The position numbers and the translations under genes are program-made. The notes beneath the pieces were generated by a model. That model was not told where the DNA came from and ran no database searches. It was given only the letters and a program-made list of their open reading frames with translations. A DNA stretch of 64,000 nt from Pseudofrankia saprophytica (lineage in GTDB: Bacteria > Actinomycetota > Actinomycetes > Frankiales > Frankiaceae), in assembly GCF_000235425.2 (NCBI RefSeq), contig NZ_KI912266.1, forward strand, positions 1,996,088-2,060,087, written 5' to 3'. Positions 27,019-35,075 of the stretch are shown piece after piece. Within the stretch, counting starts at the first letter, position 1; the number at the start of each line of letters is the position of its first letter.

Positions 27019-27233
27019 GATCATCTCCGGCGGTGGCGGTGGCGGTGGCGGTGGCGGTGGCGGTGGCGATGGCACGGTGCGGGTGTGGGACCGCGAGTCC
27101 GGCGACGCCCAGGCGGTCCTGACCGGGGACACCGAAACGGTCTTCGCGGTGGCGGTGACGCCGGATGGTCGGCAGATCATCTCCGGCGGCGACGACGGTG
27201 CGGTGCGGGTGTGGGACCGCGAGTCCGGCGACG
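27019..27233 (+). pseudogene. WD40-protein fragment between two insertion sequences
   Basis: The frame continues the interrupted WD40 gene: a poly-Gly tract, DGTVRVWDRESGDAQAVLTG, then AVAVTPDGRQIISGGDDGAV and RVWDRESGD. It is cut at 27234 by the 1194-bp element. Two WD40 units remain, and the 5' and 3' ends of the gene are lost. Confidence 0.75.
27029..27064 (+). repeat. GGCGGT hexanucleotide microsatellite
   Basis: Six uninterrupted copies of GGCGGT lie within the WD40 remnant and turn an expected Gly-Gly-Asp-Asp loop into about a dozen glycines. The run probably arose by slippage after the gene was inactivated. Confidence 0.9.
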
Positions 27234-28427
27234 TGTACCGTGCCAGAACTCGATGTCAGGCCGCTGACCTGCGGGTTCGCCACTAGGCGCCGCGGGCATG
27301 ATCGCTGCCATGGGGCTGCGGTTGGTGTACTTGGTCATGGTGCGGGTGATCGGCTGGCTCGTGCTGCTCAGCTGCGGCGATGCGGCGCGGACAGCGGAGT
27401 TGCTGGTGTTGCGCCAAGAGGTGGCGGTGCTGCGTCGTCAGGTCGGGCGGCCCCGGTTCACCTGGCCCGATCGGGCGCTCCTGGCCGCGATGGGCCGGCT
27501 GTTACCCCGGGAGGTCCAATCACGCCGGATGGTCACCCCGGCAACGCTGCTGGCCTGGCACCGCCACCTGGTCCGCCGACGATGGACCTACCCGCGCCGG
27601 GCCGGCCGCCCACCGATCGGCGACGAGCTGCGGGAGTTGGTGATCCACCTGGCCCGCGACAACCCGGCCTGGGGCCATCGCCGCGTCCAGGGGGAGCTAC
27701 TCGGCCTGGGATATCGGATCGGCGCGGGCACGGTCCGTCAAATCCTCGCCGGCGCGGGTCTCGGCCCCGCGCCCCGCCGCCAGGCCGACACCAGCTGGCG
27801 CACCTTCCTGCAGACCCAGGCCGCCGGCCTGCTAGCGACCGACTTCTTCCACCTCGACACCATCGCGCTACGCCGGCTCTACGCCCTGTTCGTCATGGAG
27901 ATCCAGACCCGTCGCGTCCACATCCTCGGCGTCACCACCCACCCGACCGCGGCCTGGGTCACCCAACAAGCACGCCAGCTGGCCATGGACCTCGACGGAT
28001 GCCTCGGCCGGTTCCGGTTCCTGATCCGCGACCGGGATACGAAATACCCCCAGGCTTTCGACGACGTGTTCGCCGCCGAAGGCGTCCAAGTCGTGCGCAC
28101 TCCCCCGCGGACACCACAGGCGAACTGCTACGCGGAACGGTTCATCCGCTCCGTCCGCCAAGAATGCACCGACAAGATCCTCCTCTACGGCGAACGCCAC
28201 ACCACCGCCGTGCTTGAGGAGTACGCCCGCCACTTCAACGATCATCGACCCCACCAAGGACGCGGCCAGCGCCCACCGAACCACGACCCGGCGACCGTCA
28301 CGCCCCTCGACGGCCCGATCCGCCGCCGCAAGGTCCTCACGGGCGTGATCAACGAATACCACCGCGCCGCTTGATCGACGAACGAAACCGCAGGTCACGC
28401 CCCCGAATCGAGCTCTGGCACGCTACA
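27234..28427 (+). mobile_element. 1194-bp insertion sequence, copy A
   Basis: The element has terminal inverted repeats of about 40 bp that begin TGTA-CGTGCCAGA and are moderately diverged from each other. A second copy of exactly the same length lies in opposite orientation at 43676-44869, which supports the chosen ends. One DDE transposase gene fills it. No convincing target duplication was seen. It truncates the WD40 remnant at its left end. Confidence 0.82.
27298..28374 (+). CDS. Integrase-core (rve) transposase, copy A
   Basis: This 358-aa transposase has an N-terminal helical DNA-binding part ([20 protein letters not shown], then [16 protein letters not shown]), a winged helix ([20 protein letters not shown]) and an rve catalytic domain. 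The catalytic residues are in [11 protein letters not shown] (D), [10 protein letters not shown] (D) and [14 protein letters not shown] (E). The single-ORF layout resembles IS481/IS3-like elements; I cannot name the exact family. The paralogue at 43729-44811 is very similar. It appears intact. Confidence 0.9.
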   Translation: MIAAMGLRLVYLVMVRVIGWLVLLSCGDAARTAELLVLRQEVAVLRRQVGRPRFTWPDRALLAAMGRLLPREVQSRRMVTPATLLAWHRHLVRRRWTYPRRAGRPPIGDELRELVIHLARDNPAWGHRRVQGELLGLGYRIGAGTVRQILAGAGLGPAPRRQADTSWRTFLQTQAAGLLATDFFHLDTIALRRLYALFVMEIQTRRVHILGVTTHPTAAWVTQQARQLAMDLDGCLGRFRFLIRDRDTKYPQAFDDVFAAEGVQVVRTPPRTPQANCYAERFIRSVRQECTDKILLYGERHTTAVLEEYARHFNDHRPHQGRGQRPPNHDPATVTPLDGPIRRRKVLTGVINEYHRAA

Positions 28428-28863
28428 GGTCGAGGCCGGGGCCGGCTGCTGCCCGTCCTGGCTCAGGACGAGGGTCGCGGCGACGCTGTGTGGGGTGTCC
28501 TCGGTGGGTAGCCGGCGCAGGTCCCACCAGCCCGCCCGCACGGCGATCCGCAGCGCACTGCCCTGAAGATGATCCTGCGCCGAGGCCATTACCTACGACG
28601 CTGCGCACCGCGGCCGCCCTGGCCGTCATCGCGGCTGACATCGTCCCTGTCATCGGTCCCGCGGCGGGGATGAACGATGTTGCGCTGCTGGGCAGCGGGG
28701 ATGAAGCGCGCCCGTGACCATAGCGCCAGGCTCCGTTGACGACGCTGGTACGCCAGCCCGTCAAGCAGAAATTGATCTTGAACCTGTGTTGAGGACGCGC
28801 TCCGGGTGCCTGATCGGGTGGGGATGATGTCTGTCGGGTGGTCTGGTCGGACGGGGGCAGACG
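28428..28863. other. Unassigned stretch between IS copy A and the NB-ARC gene
   Basis: Short frames exist on both strands (for example a minus-strand frame with WWDLRRLPTEDTPHSVAATL at 28440-28590), but I recognise none of them. They are likely debris from genes broken by the neighbouring element. The promoter of the large gene at 28864 should lie at the right end. Confidence 0.4.
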
Positions 28864-31800
28864 GTGGGCGACGAGTTGGAGCTGTCGGATCTGGAGATCG
28901 CCGAGTTCGCGCGGGTCTACAGCCAGCGGTTGGCCGCGGAGCAGGTGTTGGAAGCGGCGGGCTTGGAGCGCGGCAGGCAGCCGGGGTGGAACGCGAGTAG
29001 CGCGGTCGAGTTCTGGTCTGCGGTGGCGCGGCTACTCGCGAACGGGGCAGCGCCCGCAGGCCTACGCCGGCTGAGGGTTTTGGCGCACGAACAGTTCCCC
29101 GGGAACGAAACGTTCGCGACTGGTGCCCGTGCGGTGGCGCGGCGGGAGCGTGTGCCGATCTCGTGGGAGACGGTCCGGGCGGCGTGGCCGCTTCCGAGCC
29201 CGCTCGTTGAGCGCCCGGCGCTCGTCGAGGCGGTTGCCGACGAGCTGACGATGACCGGGGCGGGTCCGGTTGGTCTGGTCGGGATGGGCGGAGCGGGCAA
29301 ATCCACGACCGCCCGCGCGGTTCTGCACGACCCGCGGATCGGCGCCTCGTTCCCCGACGGTGCGCTGTGGGTGCAGGTGAACCCGGACGCGGATGTGGCT
29401 GCGGTCCAGACCCGGGTCGTGGCCGCGTTCGGTGACCCCCGCCCGGTTCTCGACCCCAGCGAGGGCCGCGACCGGATACGCGGGCTGCTGGCCGGAGCGA
29501 TCTGCCTGATCGTGCTCGACGATGTGTGGGAACAGGCGGTGGTCGAGGCTTTCCCCCGGCTGGCTGGCGTCCGGCTGCTCGTGACATCCCGTAGCGGGCA
29601 TGTGCTGCCGATGGGGGCGTCGGTCCTTCAGGTCGGTCTGGTCGACGACGCCGCGGCCCAGGCGCTGCTCGCCGCCTACGCCCGCAGACCTGTTCCGCAT
29701 GGGCTTGCCGCGCGCCGGGTGCTCGACCGGTGCGGCGGACTCGCGGTCGCGCTGGCGATCTCCGGTGGTCTCGTGCGGGACCAGTGGGACTGGGACGAGA
29801 TCGCGGATGCCTTCGATCAGGCCGATCTGCATGACCTGAGAGCGCGGTTCTCGGAGTATCCCTACCCGTCGCTGCTCACAGTGATCACCGCTGGTCTGCG
29901 GCTGCTCCCCGACGGCGCCGCGGCACGGCTCGCTGAACTGGCCGTGTTCAAGGGCCACGGGCCGGTTCCGGTCGCTGTCGTGCTGGACCTGTGGGCCGCT
30001 ACCGGCGCCGTCGATGGTCGGGCAGGACGTGGCGTCCTACGACACCTCGACGGCGCGTCACTGCTGCGTCTCGACCTGGACACCCAGACCGTCACCGCGC
30101 ACGACCTGGTCTTCGACTTCGCCCGAGGCAGCCTCTCCGCTGACCGGTTCGCCGCGCTGCACGGGCTGATCGCGCACCGGTTCCTCGACCGGTGGGGCGG
30201 CCTGGACACCGCGCTCGGGCGGCTCCCACCCGCACACCGGCGCGGCGCGGTCGACCGCTACGCGCTCACCTGGACCATTGACCACCTCCTTCGCGCCGAC
30301 CAGCCCGACGCGGTCGACGCCCTGCTCACCGCTGAACGACACACCCCGGATGGTCGTGCCGAGAGTGTCTGGTACACGGCCCACGAAGACCAGGCCACCA
30401 CCGCTGACTACCTCACCGCCGTGCACGCCGCCCGCGACCACACACAAGCCGCCGACTCCGCGACCGTGCTCGCCCGCCACGCCCTCTACGCCCTCCTCCT
30501 CGGATCCATCACCAGCCTCGCCGCCAACATCCCCCCGCCCCTGCTGGCCCGGCTCGTGACCACCGGACTCCTGCCGCCGGCCCGCGCCATCACCTACGCC
30601 CAGACAATCCCCATACCTACCGACCGAACCGAAGCACTCACCACCCTCGCCCCACACCTCACACCGACGCAGAGCACAGCGGTCCTACGCCAGGCGCTCG
30701 GGGGCGCGGTCGCCATCGAGGGGCCGTATGACCGGGCGGAGACGTTGACGAGGCTCGCGCCTCTTCTGCCTGCTGACCAGCGTGCGGCGGTCCTGGGCCA
30801 GGCACTGAGCGCCGCCGCCGCCGTCGACTCGCTGTCCGGCCGGGCGAAGTTGTTGATTGGGCTTGCACCTCTTCTGCCTGCTGATCAGCGGGCGGCGGTC
30901 CTGTCCCAGGCGCTTGAGGCCGCAACCACGATCAAGGAGCCGCACGACCGGGCGCCGGCATTGAGGAGGCTCGCGCCGCACCTTCCGGCCGACCTCCACA
31001 GCCGGGCGCTCAGCGCCGCCACCGCTATCGACCCCCCGTATCTCCGAGTGGTGGCGTTGATCGGGCTTGCGCCCTATCTCGCTGCCGACCAGCGGGCTGC
31101 CATGCTTGCCCAGGCCCTGGATGCCGCGGCGACCATCGAGCAGCCCTATGACCGGGTTGTGGCATTGACGTGGCTGACGGCAGGCATACCCGCGGGCCTC
31201 CTCGGTCAGGCTCTGGTTGCCGCGACCGCCATCGCAGAGCCGTTCATCCGGGTAGCGGCGTTGATCAGGTTGGCGCCAGCTCTGCCTGCCGACCTCCTTG
31301 GCCAGGCCTTTCGCGCCGTGGCGGCCATCGACAACCCGTTCGCCCGTGCGCAGGCGTTGACCAGACTCGCGCCTCTTGTCTCTGGCGAACAGCACACAGC
31401 GGTTCTCCGCCAGGCGCTGGGCGCTACGGCGGCCATCGACGAGGTGTATAGCCAGGCGGACGCGCTGACCGAGCTCGCGCCGCTCCTCCCGCCCGATCTC
31501 CTCGGCGAGGCATTGCACGTCGCGACGACGATCGACCAGCCATACTTCCGGGCGCAGGCATTGGCCGGGCTCGCGCCGCGCCTACCCCAGGACCTCCTTG
31601 GCAGGGCATTTCGCGCCGCTATCACCATCGATGAGCCGTCTACCCGCGTGGAGGTGCTGGTTGGGCTCGTACCGCATCTCCCCGGCGACCAGCGCGCGGC
31701 GGTCCTGAATCAGGCGCTCGGCGCGGTGACCTCGGTTGCCCAGCCGTTCAGCCGGATGGAGGAGTTGATCTGGCTCGTACCGCATCTCCCCGGCGACCGG

Positions 31801-33270
31801 CGCGCGGCGGTTCTGAATCAGGCGCTCAGCACGGCGACCTCCGTTGCCCGGCCGGACAGCCGGGTGAAGGTGCTGGCCGACCTAGCGATGCACCTTCCCG
31901 TCGAGCGGCGCGCAGCGGTTCTCAGCGAGGCACTGAGCGTCGCGACCACCATCGTCTATCCGTCCGACCGAGTGGCAGCGTTGCTCGGGCTCGCGCCGCA
32001 TCTCCCCGCCGATCTCCTCGATCAGGCGCTCAGAGTCGCGACCACGATCGACGATCCGGGCAATCGGGCGGCCGCCCTGATCGGTTTCGCGCCGCGTCTC
32101 CGCGACGATCTCCTCGATCAGGCGCTCAGCCTCGTGACCGCAATCGACGATCCGGGCACCCGGGCAGCCGCGCTGACAAAGTTCGCGCCGCACCTTTCCG
32201 CCGAGCAGCGCACGGCGGTCCTGTCCCACGCGCTCGGCGCGGTGACTACGATCGACCAGCCGAACTACCGGGCGTCAGCGTTGGCCGAACTCGCGCCGCA
32301 CCTCCCCGCTGACCTCCTCCACGAGGCACTGAGCGTCGCGACCGCCATCGGCCACCCGTACAACCGGGCGACGGCGTTAACCGCGCTCGCTCCCCGTCTG
32401 CCGGCCGACCTGCGTACAGCGGTCCTCAGCCAGGCGCTGAGCGCCGCGACTACGGTTGACCACCCGGCTGTTCGGGCGGAGGCGTTGAGGGGGCTCGCTC
32501 CGCATCTCACCGCAGACCTCCTGGGCCAGGCGCTCGCCACCGCGACCTCCATCGACGAGGCGGAGGCCCAGGTCGCTGCGATGACCAGCCTCGCGCCATA
32601 CCTACCCACGGACCTCCTCGGCGCGGCGCTCGTCGCCGCGACCACCATCAAGGAGCCGGGATTCCGGGCGCAGGCGTTGGCTGGGCTCGCGCCACACCTC
32701 CCTCCCGACCTCCTCGGCCAGGCGCTGCGCACTGCGACCGCCCTGGCCGAGCCGGACGCCCGGGTCGTTGCGTTGACCAGGCTCGCTTCGCATCTACCAG
32801 CCGACCAGCGCACAGCGGTCGTCGGCCAGGCCTTGCAGACCGCGACCACCCTTGAGGACCCGCACATCCGGGCGCAGGCGTTGACCGAGCTCGCGCCACA
32901 CCTACCCGCCCACCTCCTCGGCCAAGCGCTGAGCGTCGCGGCCACTATCGAGCAGCCAGACGCCCGAGCGTTCGCCTTGACTGAACTCGCGCCGCTCCTG
33001 TCCGTCGACCTCCCTGGCCAGGCGCTGCGCTCCCTGACCGCCATCGACCAGCCAAACGACCGGCTGAGCGCGTTGACCACGCTCGCGCCGCATCTATCCG
33101 CCAGCCAACGCACCGCAGCCTTTCGCGAGGCGTTGGCACTGGCCTCGCTCGTCGACCGCAGAGCGGTGACGCAGGTTCTGGCGGTACTGCTCTCGCTGGA
33201 GGCGGGACCTACAACGGTAAGCACCGCGATCGCATCCGCACACGCGCGTGTTCTCCGATGGTGGCCGTAG
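28864..33270 (+). CDS. EAD1-NB-ARC protein with 25 helical repeats (NLR-like)
   Basis: This 1468-aa protein starts with an effector-associated domain 1 (EAD1, residues 4-85: LSDLEIAEFARVYSQRLAAE, QFPGNETF). A STAND ATPase of NB-ARC type follows, with Walker A GMGGAGKST at 140-148 and Walker B CLIVLDDVW near 215-223. A winged-helix region ends near 450 (VTAHDLVFDFARG). From residue 588 to about 1440 come 25 consecutive helix-pair repeats of two lengths, 32 or 36 residues, on the pattern RAxALxxLAPHLPADLLGQALxxATTIDxP; the longer form carries QRxAVL. EAD1 recruits a partner effector in known conflict systems, and the repeats are probably the sensor. The GTG at 28864 gives a complete EAD1. No membrane segment was seen. 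Confidence 0.88.
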   Translation: MGDELELSDLEIAEFARVYSQRLAAEQVLEAAGLERGRQPGWNASSAVEFWSAVARLLANGAAPAGLRRLRVLAHEQFPGNETFATGARAVARRERVPISWETVRAAWPLPSPLVERPALVEAVADELTMTGAGPVGLVGMGGAGKSTTARAVLHDPRIGASFPDGALWVQVNPDADVAAVQTRVVAAFGDPRPVLDPSEGRDRIRGLLAGAICLIVLDDVWEQAVVEAFPRLAGVRLLVTSRSGHVLPMGASVLQVGLVDDAAAQALLAAYARRPVPHGLAARRVLDRCGGLAVALAISGGLVRDQWDWDEIADAFDQADLHDLRARFSEYPYPSLLTVITAGLRLLPDGAAARLAELAVFKGHGPVPVAVVLDLWAATGAVDGRAGRGVLRHLDGASLLRLDLDTQTVTAHDLVFDFARGSLSADRFAALHGLIAHRFLDRWGGLDTALGRLPPAHRRGAVDRYALTWTIDHLLRADQPDAVDALLTAERHTPDGRAESVWYTAHEDQATTADYLTAVHAARDHTQAADSATVLARHALYALLLGSITSLAANIPPPLLARLVTTGLLPPARAITYAQTIPIPTDRTEALTTLAPHLTPTQSTAVLRQALGGAVAIEGPYDRAETLTRLAPLLPADQRAAVLGQALSAAAAVDSLSGRAKLLIGLAPLLPADQRAAVLSQALEAATTIKEPHDRAPALRRLAPHLPADLHSRALSAATAIDPPYLRVVALIGLAPYLAADQRAAMLAQALDAAATIEQPYDRVVALTWLTAGIPAGLLGQALVAATAIAEPFIRVAALIRLAPALPADLLGQAFRAVAAIDNPFARAQALTRLAPLVSGEQHTAVLRQALGATAAIDEVYSQADALTELAPLLPPDLLGEALHVATTIDQPYFRAQALAGLAPRLPQDLLGRAFRAAITIDEPSTRVEVLVGLVPHLPGDQRAAVLNQALGAVTSVAQPFSRMEELIWLVPHLPGDRRAAVLNQALSTATSVARPDSRVKVLADLAMHLPVERRAAVLSEALSVATTIVYPSDRVAALLGLAPHLPADLLDQALRVATTIDDPGNRAAALIGFAPRLRDDLLDQALSLVTAIDDPGTRAAALTKFAPHLSAEQRTAVLSHALGAVTTIDQPNYRASALAELAPHLPADLLHEALSVATAIGHPYNRATALTALAPRLPADLRTAVLSQALSAATTVDHPAVRAEALRGLAPHLTADLLGQALATATSIDEAEAQVAAMTSLAPYLPTDLLGAALVAATTIKEPGFRAQALAGLAPHLPPDLLGQALRTATALAEPDARVVALTRLASHLPADQRTAVVGQALQTATTLEDPHIRAQALTELAPHLPAHLLGQALSVAATIEQPDARAFALTELAPLLSVDLPGQALRSLTAIDQPNDRLSALTTLAPHLSASQRTAAFREALALASLVDRRAVTQVLAVLLSLEAGPTTVSTAIASAHARVLRWWP

Positions 33271-33462
33271 CTGCGATTCGGGCGGGTCCAGGGCTATGTG
33301 GACAAGGCGCCGGTAATGGTCCGGTTGGCACGGAGCTGGACACGTCGCGACGCAGAGCTCTGATCCCGCCACTGTGCGGCACTACCCGGGTAGGGTACCC
33401 GACGTGGTCCCTCTGTCCGTCCAGGCAAATGACAGGTCGGATGGGTCAGAGATGAATCGTCG

Positions 33463-34002
33463 TCAGGTCAGTGGTAGGCGGGCGATGATCCATTGCTGCC
33501 AGGGGTCCCAGTGCGTTGTCGGCCATAGGTGTGGGTCGCTGAGGTTCTCGGCGTGCTGGCCGGCGTCCAAGGCGTACCCGGAGGTGGCGTTCTGGATGGC
33601 GAAGGCTACGCCGTCGTCGGTGTTCTTGATCCTCCACTGTCTGGACCAGCCGGGCTTGACGGTGTCGTGGAGCCAGGTCTCGCCCCACTCGTGGCCTTCG
33701 GCCATCGCTGTGAGGTAGAGGCCGCTGGACTCGCTGATGATCTCGATGGTGCCGCCGCCGGTTCCGTGCAGGCGCCACTGTTGCCACGGTGCCGCGTGCG
33801 GCTGCCACAGGCAGGTATGGCCTCCTGGTTTCGCGTCGGGATGCGCGTCGAGGGCGAGCCCGGTATCACGATTGATGATCAGGCAGGGTCCTCGGTAAAG
33901 AGGGTTCCGGGTAAACCTGCCTTTCAGTGCGGACAGGTCGTCTTGTGTCAGTTCAATCTTGACGACCCCGAAATTCAGCGTGACTGTCGATTTCATGGCC
34001 AT
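33463..34002 (-). CDS. Ricin-type beta-trefoil lectin-like protein
   Basis: This 179-aa protein has a short N-terminal beta segment (KSTVTLNFGVVKIELTQDDL) and then a ricin-like trefoil at about residues 33-175. Three QxW-type signatures appear: PWQQWRLHG, SRQWRIKN and PWQQWIIA, with LIINRDTGLALDAHP marking the first unit. The ATG at 34002 has GGAGGG about nine bases upstream; a second ATG two codons later is possible. There is no signal peptide, so it should be cytosolic. It lies between two EAD1/STAND genes and may be a sugar- or nucleotide-binding sensor or effector of that group; this is inference. Confidence 0.8.
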   Translation of the reverse strand: MAMKSTVTLNFGVVKIELTQDDLSALKGRFTRNPLYRGPCLIINRDTGLALDAHPDAKPGGHTCLWQPHAAPWQQWRLHGTGGGTIEIISESSGLYLTAMAEGHEWGETWLHDTVKPGWSRQWRIKNTDDGVAFAIQNATSGYALDAGQHAENLSDPHLWPTTHWDPWQQWIIARLPLT

Positions 34003-34455
34003 GGCCGGCCCCCTCCGTTCCCACGGCCTCGACAGTAGCGGGCACGACGTCGCCGGCGTCATCGGCTCCATGTGATCGTCAACGGTGGTCGTGAGCTGCG
34101 GCGATGTCCCCGGTGATGTCCGGCTGGACGCGCTTCTGGCCGGGCCGTGGGTCGCGATGTGGTTCGGGATGGCTGTGGCGGTGGTGGTGGTTCGGACCGT
34201 GCGGTGGCATGACGTATTCGTGTGGGCCGGTGGACCGGCCGGTGTTTGTTCCGCGGTCGGTGGTGCTGCGGCGGTGGCAGGCCGAATGAGATCGGTGGTC
34301 GGCCAGCGGTGAAGCCGCCGCGGGTCCGGCTCGCTGGTCGTGTGACCCGCTGCTCGCGCCGCATACCCGGTCGACTGTCGCGTTGTTGGATGCCTGCGGC
34401 CGGGATCTTGCGGTGCCGGTGGCGGACGCGGACGCGGTCCTGGTCGCGGCCCACA
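34003..34455. other. Stretch without a supported gene
   Basis: Frames here are short and of biased composition, such as a plus-strand Val-rich frame at 34085-34312 with no recognisable homology. It probably contains the promoter of the lectin gene at its left edge and IS debris at its right. Confidence 0.4.
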
Positions 34456-34605
34456 CTGCACGACCTGCAGCTACTGGTGCGCCCCGAAACCGTCCTGCGC
34501 TGGCACCGCGACTGATCGCCCGCCGTCACGCCGCCGCATCCCGTCGCAAGCAGCGCGGCCGGCCCCCGCACCGTGGCCTCGATCCGCGACTCCCTACCCG
34601 ACACG
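34456..34605 (+). pseudogene. Transposase fragment with frameshifts
   Basis: The sequence reads LHDLQLLVRPETVLRWHRD, then, after a one-base loss, LIARRHAAASRRKQRGRP, and after another shift RTVASIRDSL. Together these match the N-terminal region of integrase-core transposases. Everything after this is missing, and the fragment abuts the intron-like sequence at about 34610. Confidence 0.6.
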
Positions 34606-34609
34606 TCGC

Positions 34610-35063
34610 CCACTTCCCGAGGTCATCGGTTATAGGGCGTCGCCTCCTCCGACAGACATTTCGCGGTGCTGCCGGGCCAGGCAGGGTCTCTCCAGTTCCC
34701 GCCGTCACTCTCTGAACGTTCCGCGCCCCATACCCCGAGGAGTCCCTCACGGCTGTAATCCAGGATCTACACCGCTTCCATGGCCTTCGCCGTGATTTCC
34801 GCGGCTCGGCACTCCCTCTTCCCGCCAAAGCGGGCCCATAACGAGGCGGCAGGCTTCGCTTCATGCTACGGACCGTCCAGTCGCTCCCCCTATTGGGCTT
34901 TTGACACTGGGCTTCGACCCGGCCAGTTACCCGACCAAGCCGCCAGTCTGCTACCGGGCCTCCTAGCAGCTACCCGGACCGGACTCACACCGGCAAGCGA
35001 CGACGAGCTTACGACTAGCGGATCAGCCGCTACACGGCGTCACCTCCGGTCTGCTGGACACAC
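34610..35063 (-). ncRNA. Probable 5' part of a group II intron RNA
   Basis: Read on the minus strand, this 450-base block starts GTGTGTCC, close to the GUGYG consensus of group II introns. It contains patterned, non-coding sequence with short stems (for example CCCGC-CAAA-GCGGG at 34823-34836, and CTGCTA pairing with TAGCAG further upstream). Near its end it has phrases I associate with the region before intron maturases (GTGACGGCGGGAACTGGAGA, CCGATGACCTCGG). No frame in it is protein-like, and no reverse transcriptase follows, so it would be a truncated remnant. It begins 13 bases after the stop of the NACHT gene. Identification is from memory of such sequences and not certain. Confidence 0.4.
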
Positions 35064-35075
35064 GAAAGTGCTGGG

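Noticed and set aside
27029..27064. GGCGGT run considered as a regulatory or phase-variation tract
   Set aside because: It lies in a gene already destroyed on both sides, so a change in length has no evident consequence.
31206..32229. Minus-strand frames with repeated Arg/Ala blocks
   Set aside because: They are shadows of the NB-ARC protein's helical repeats.
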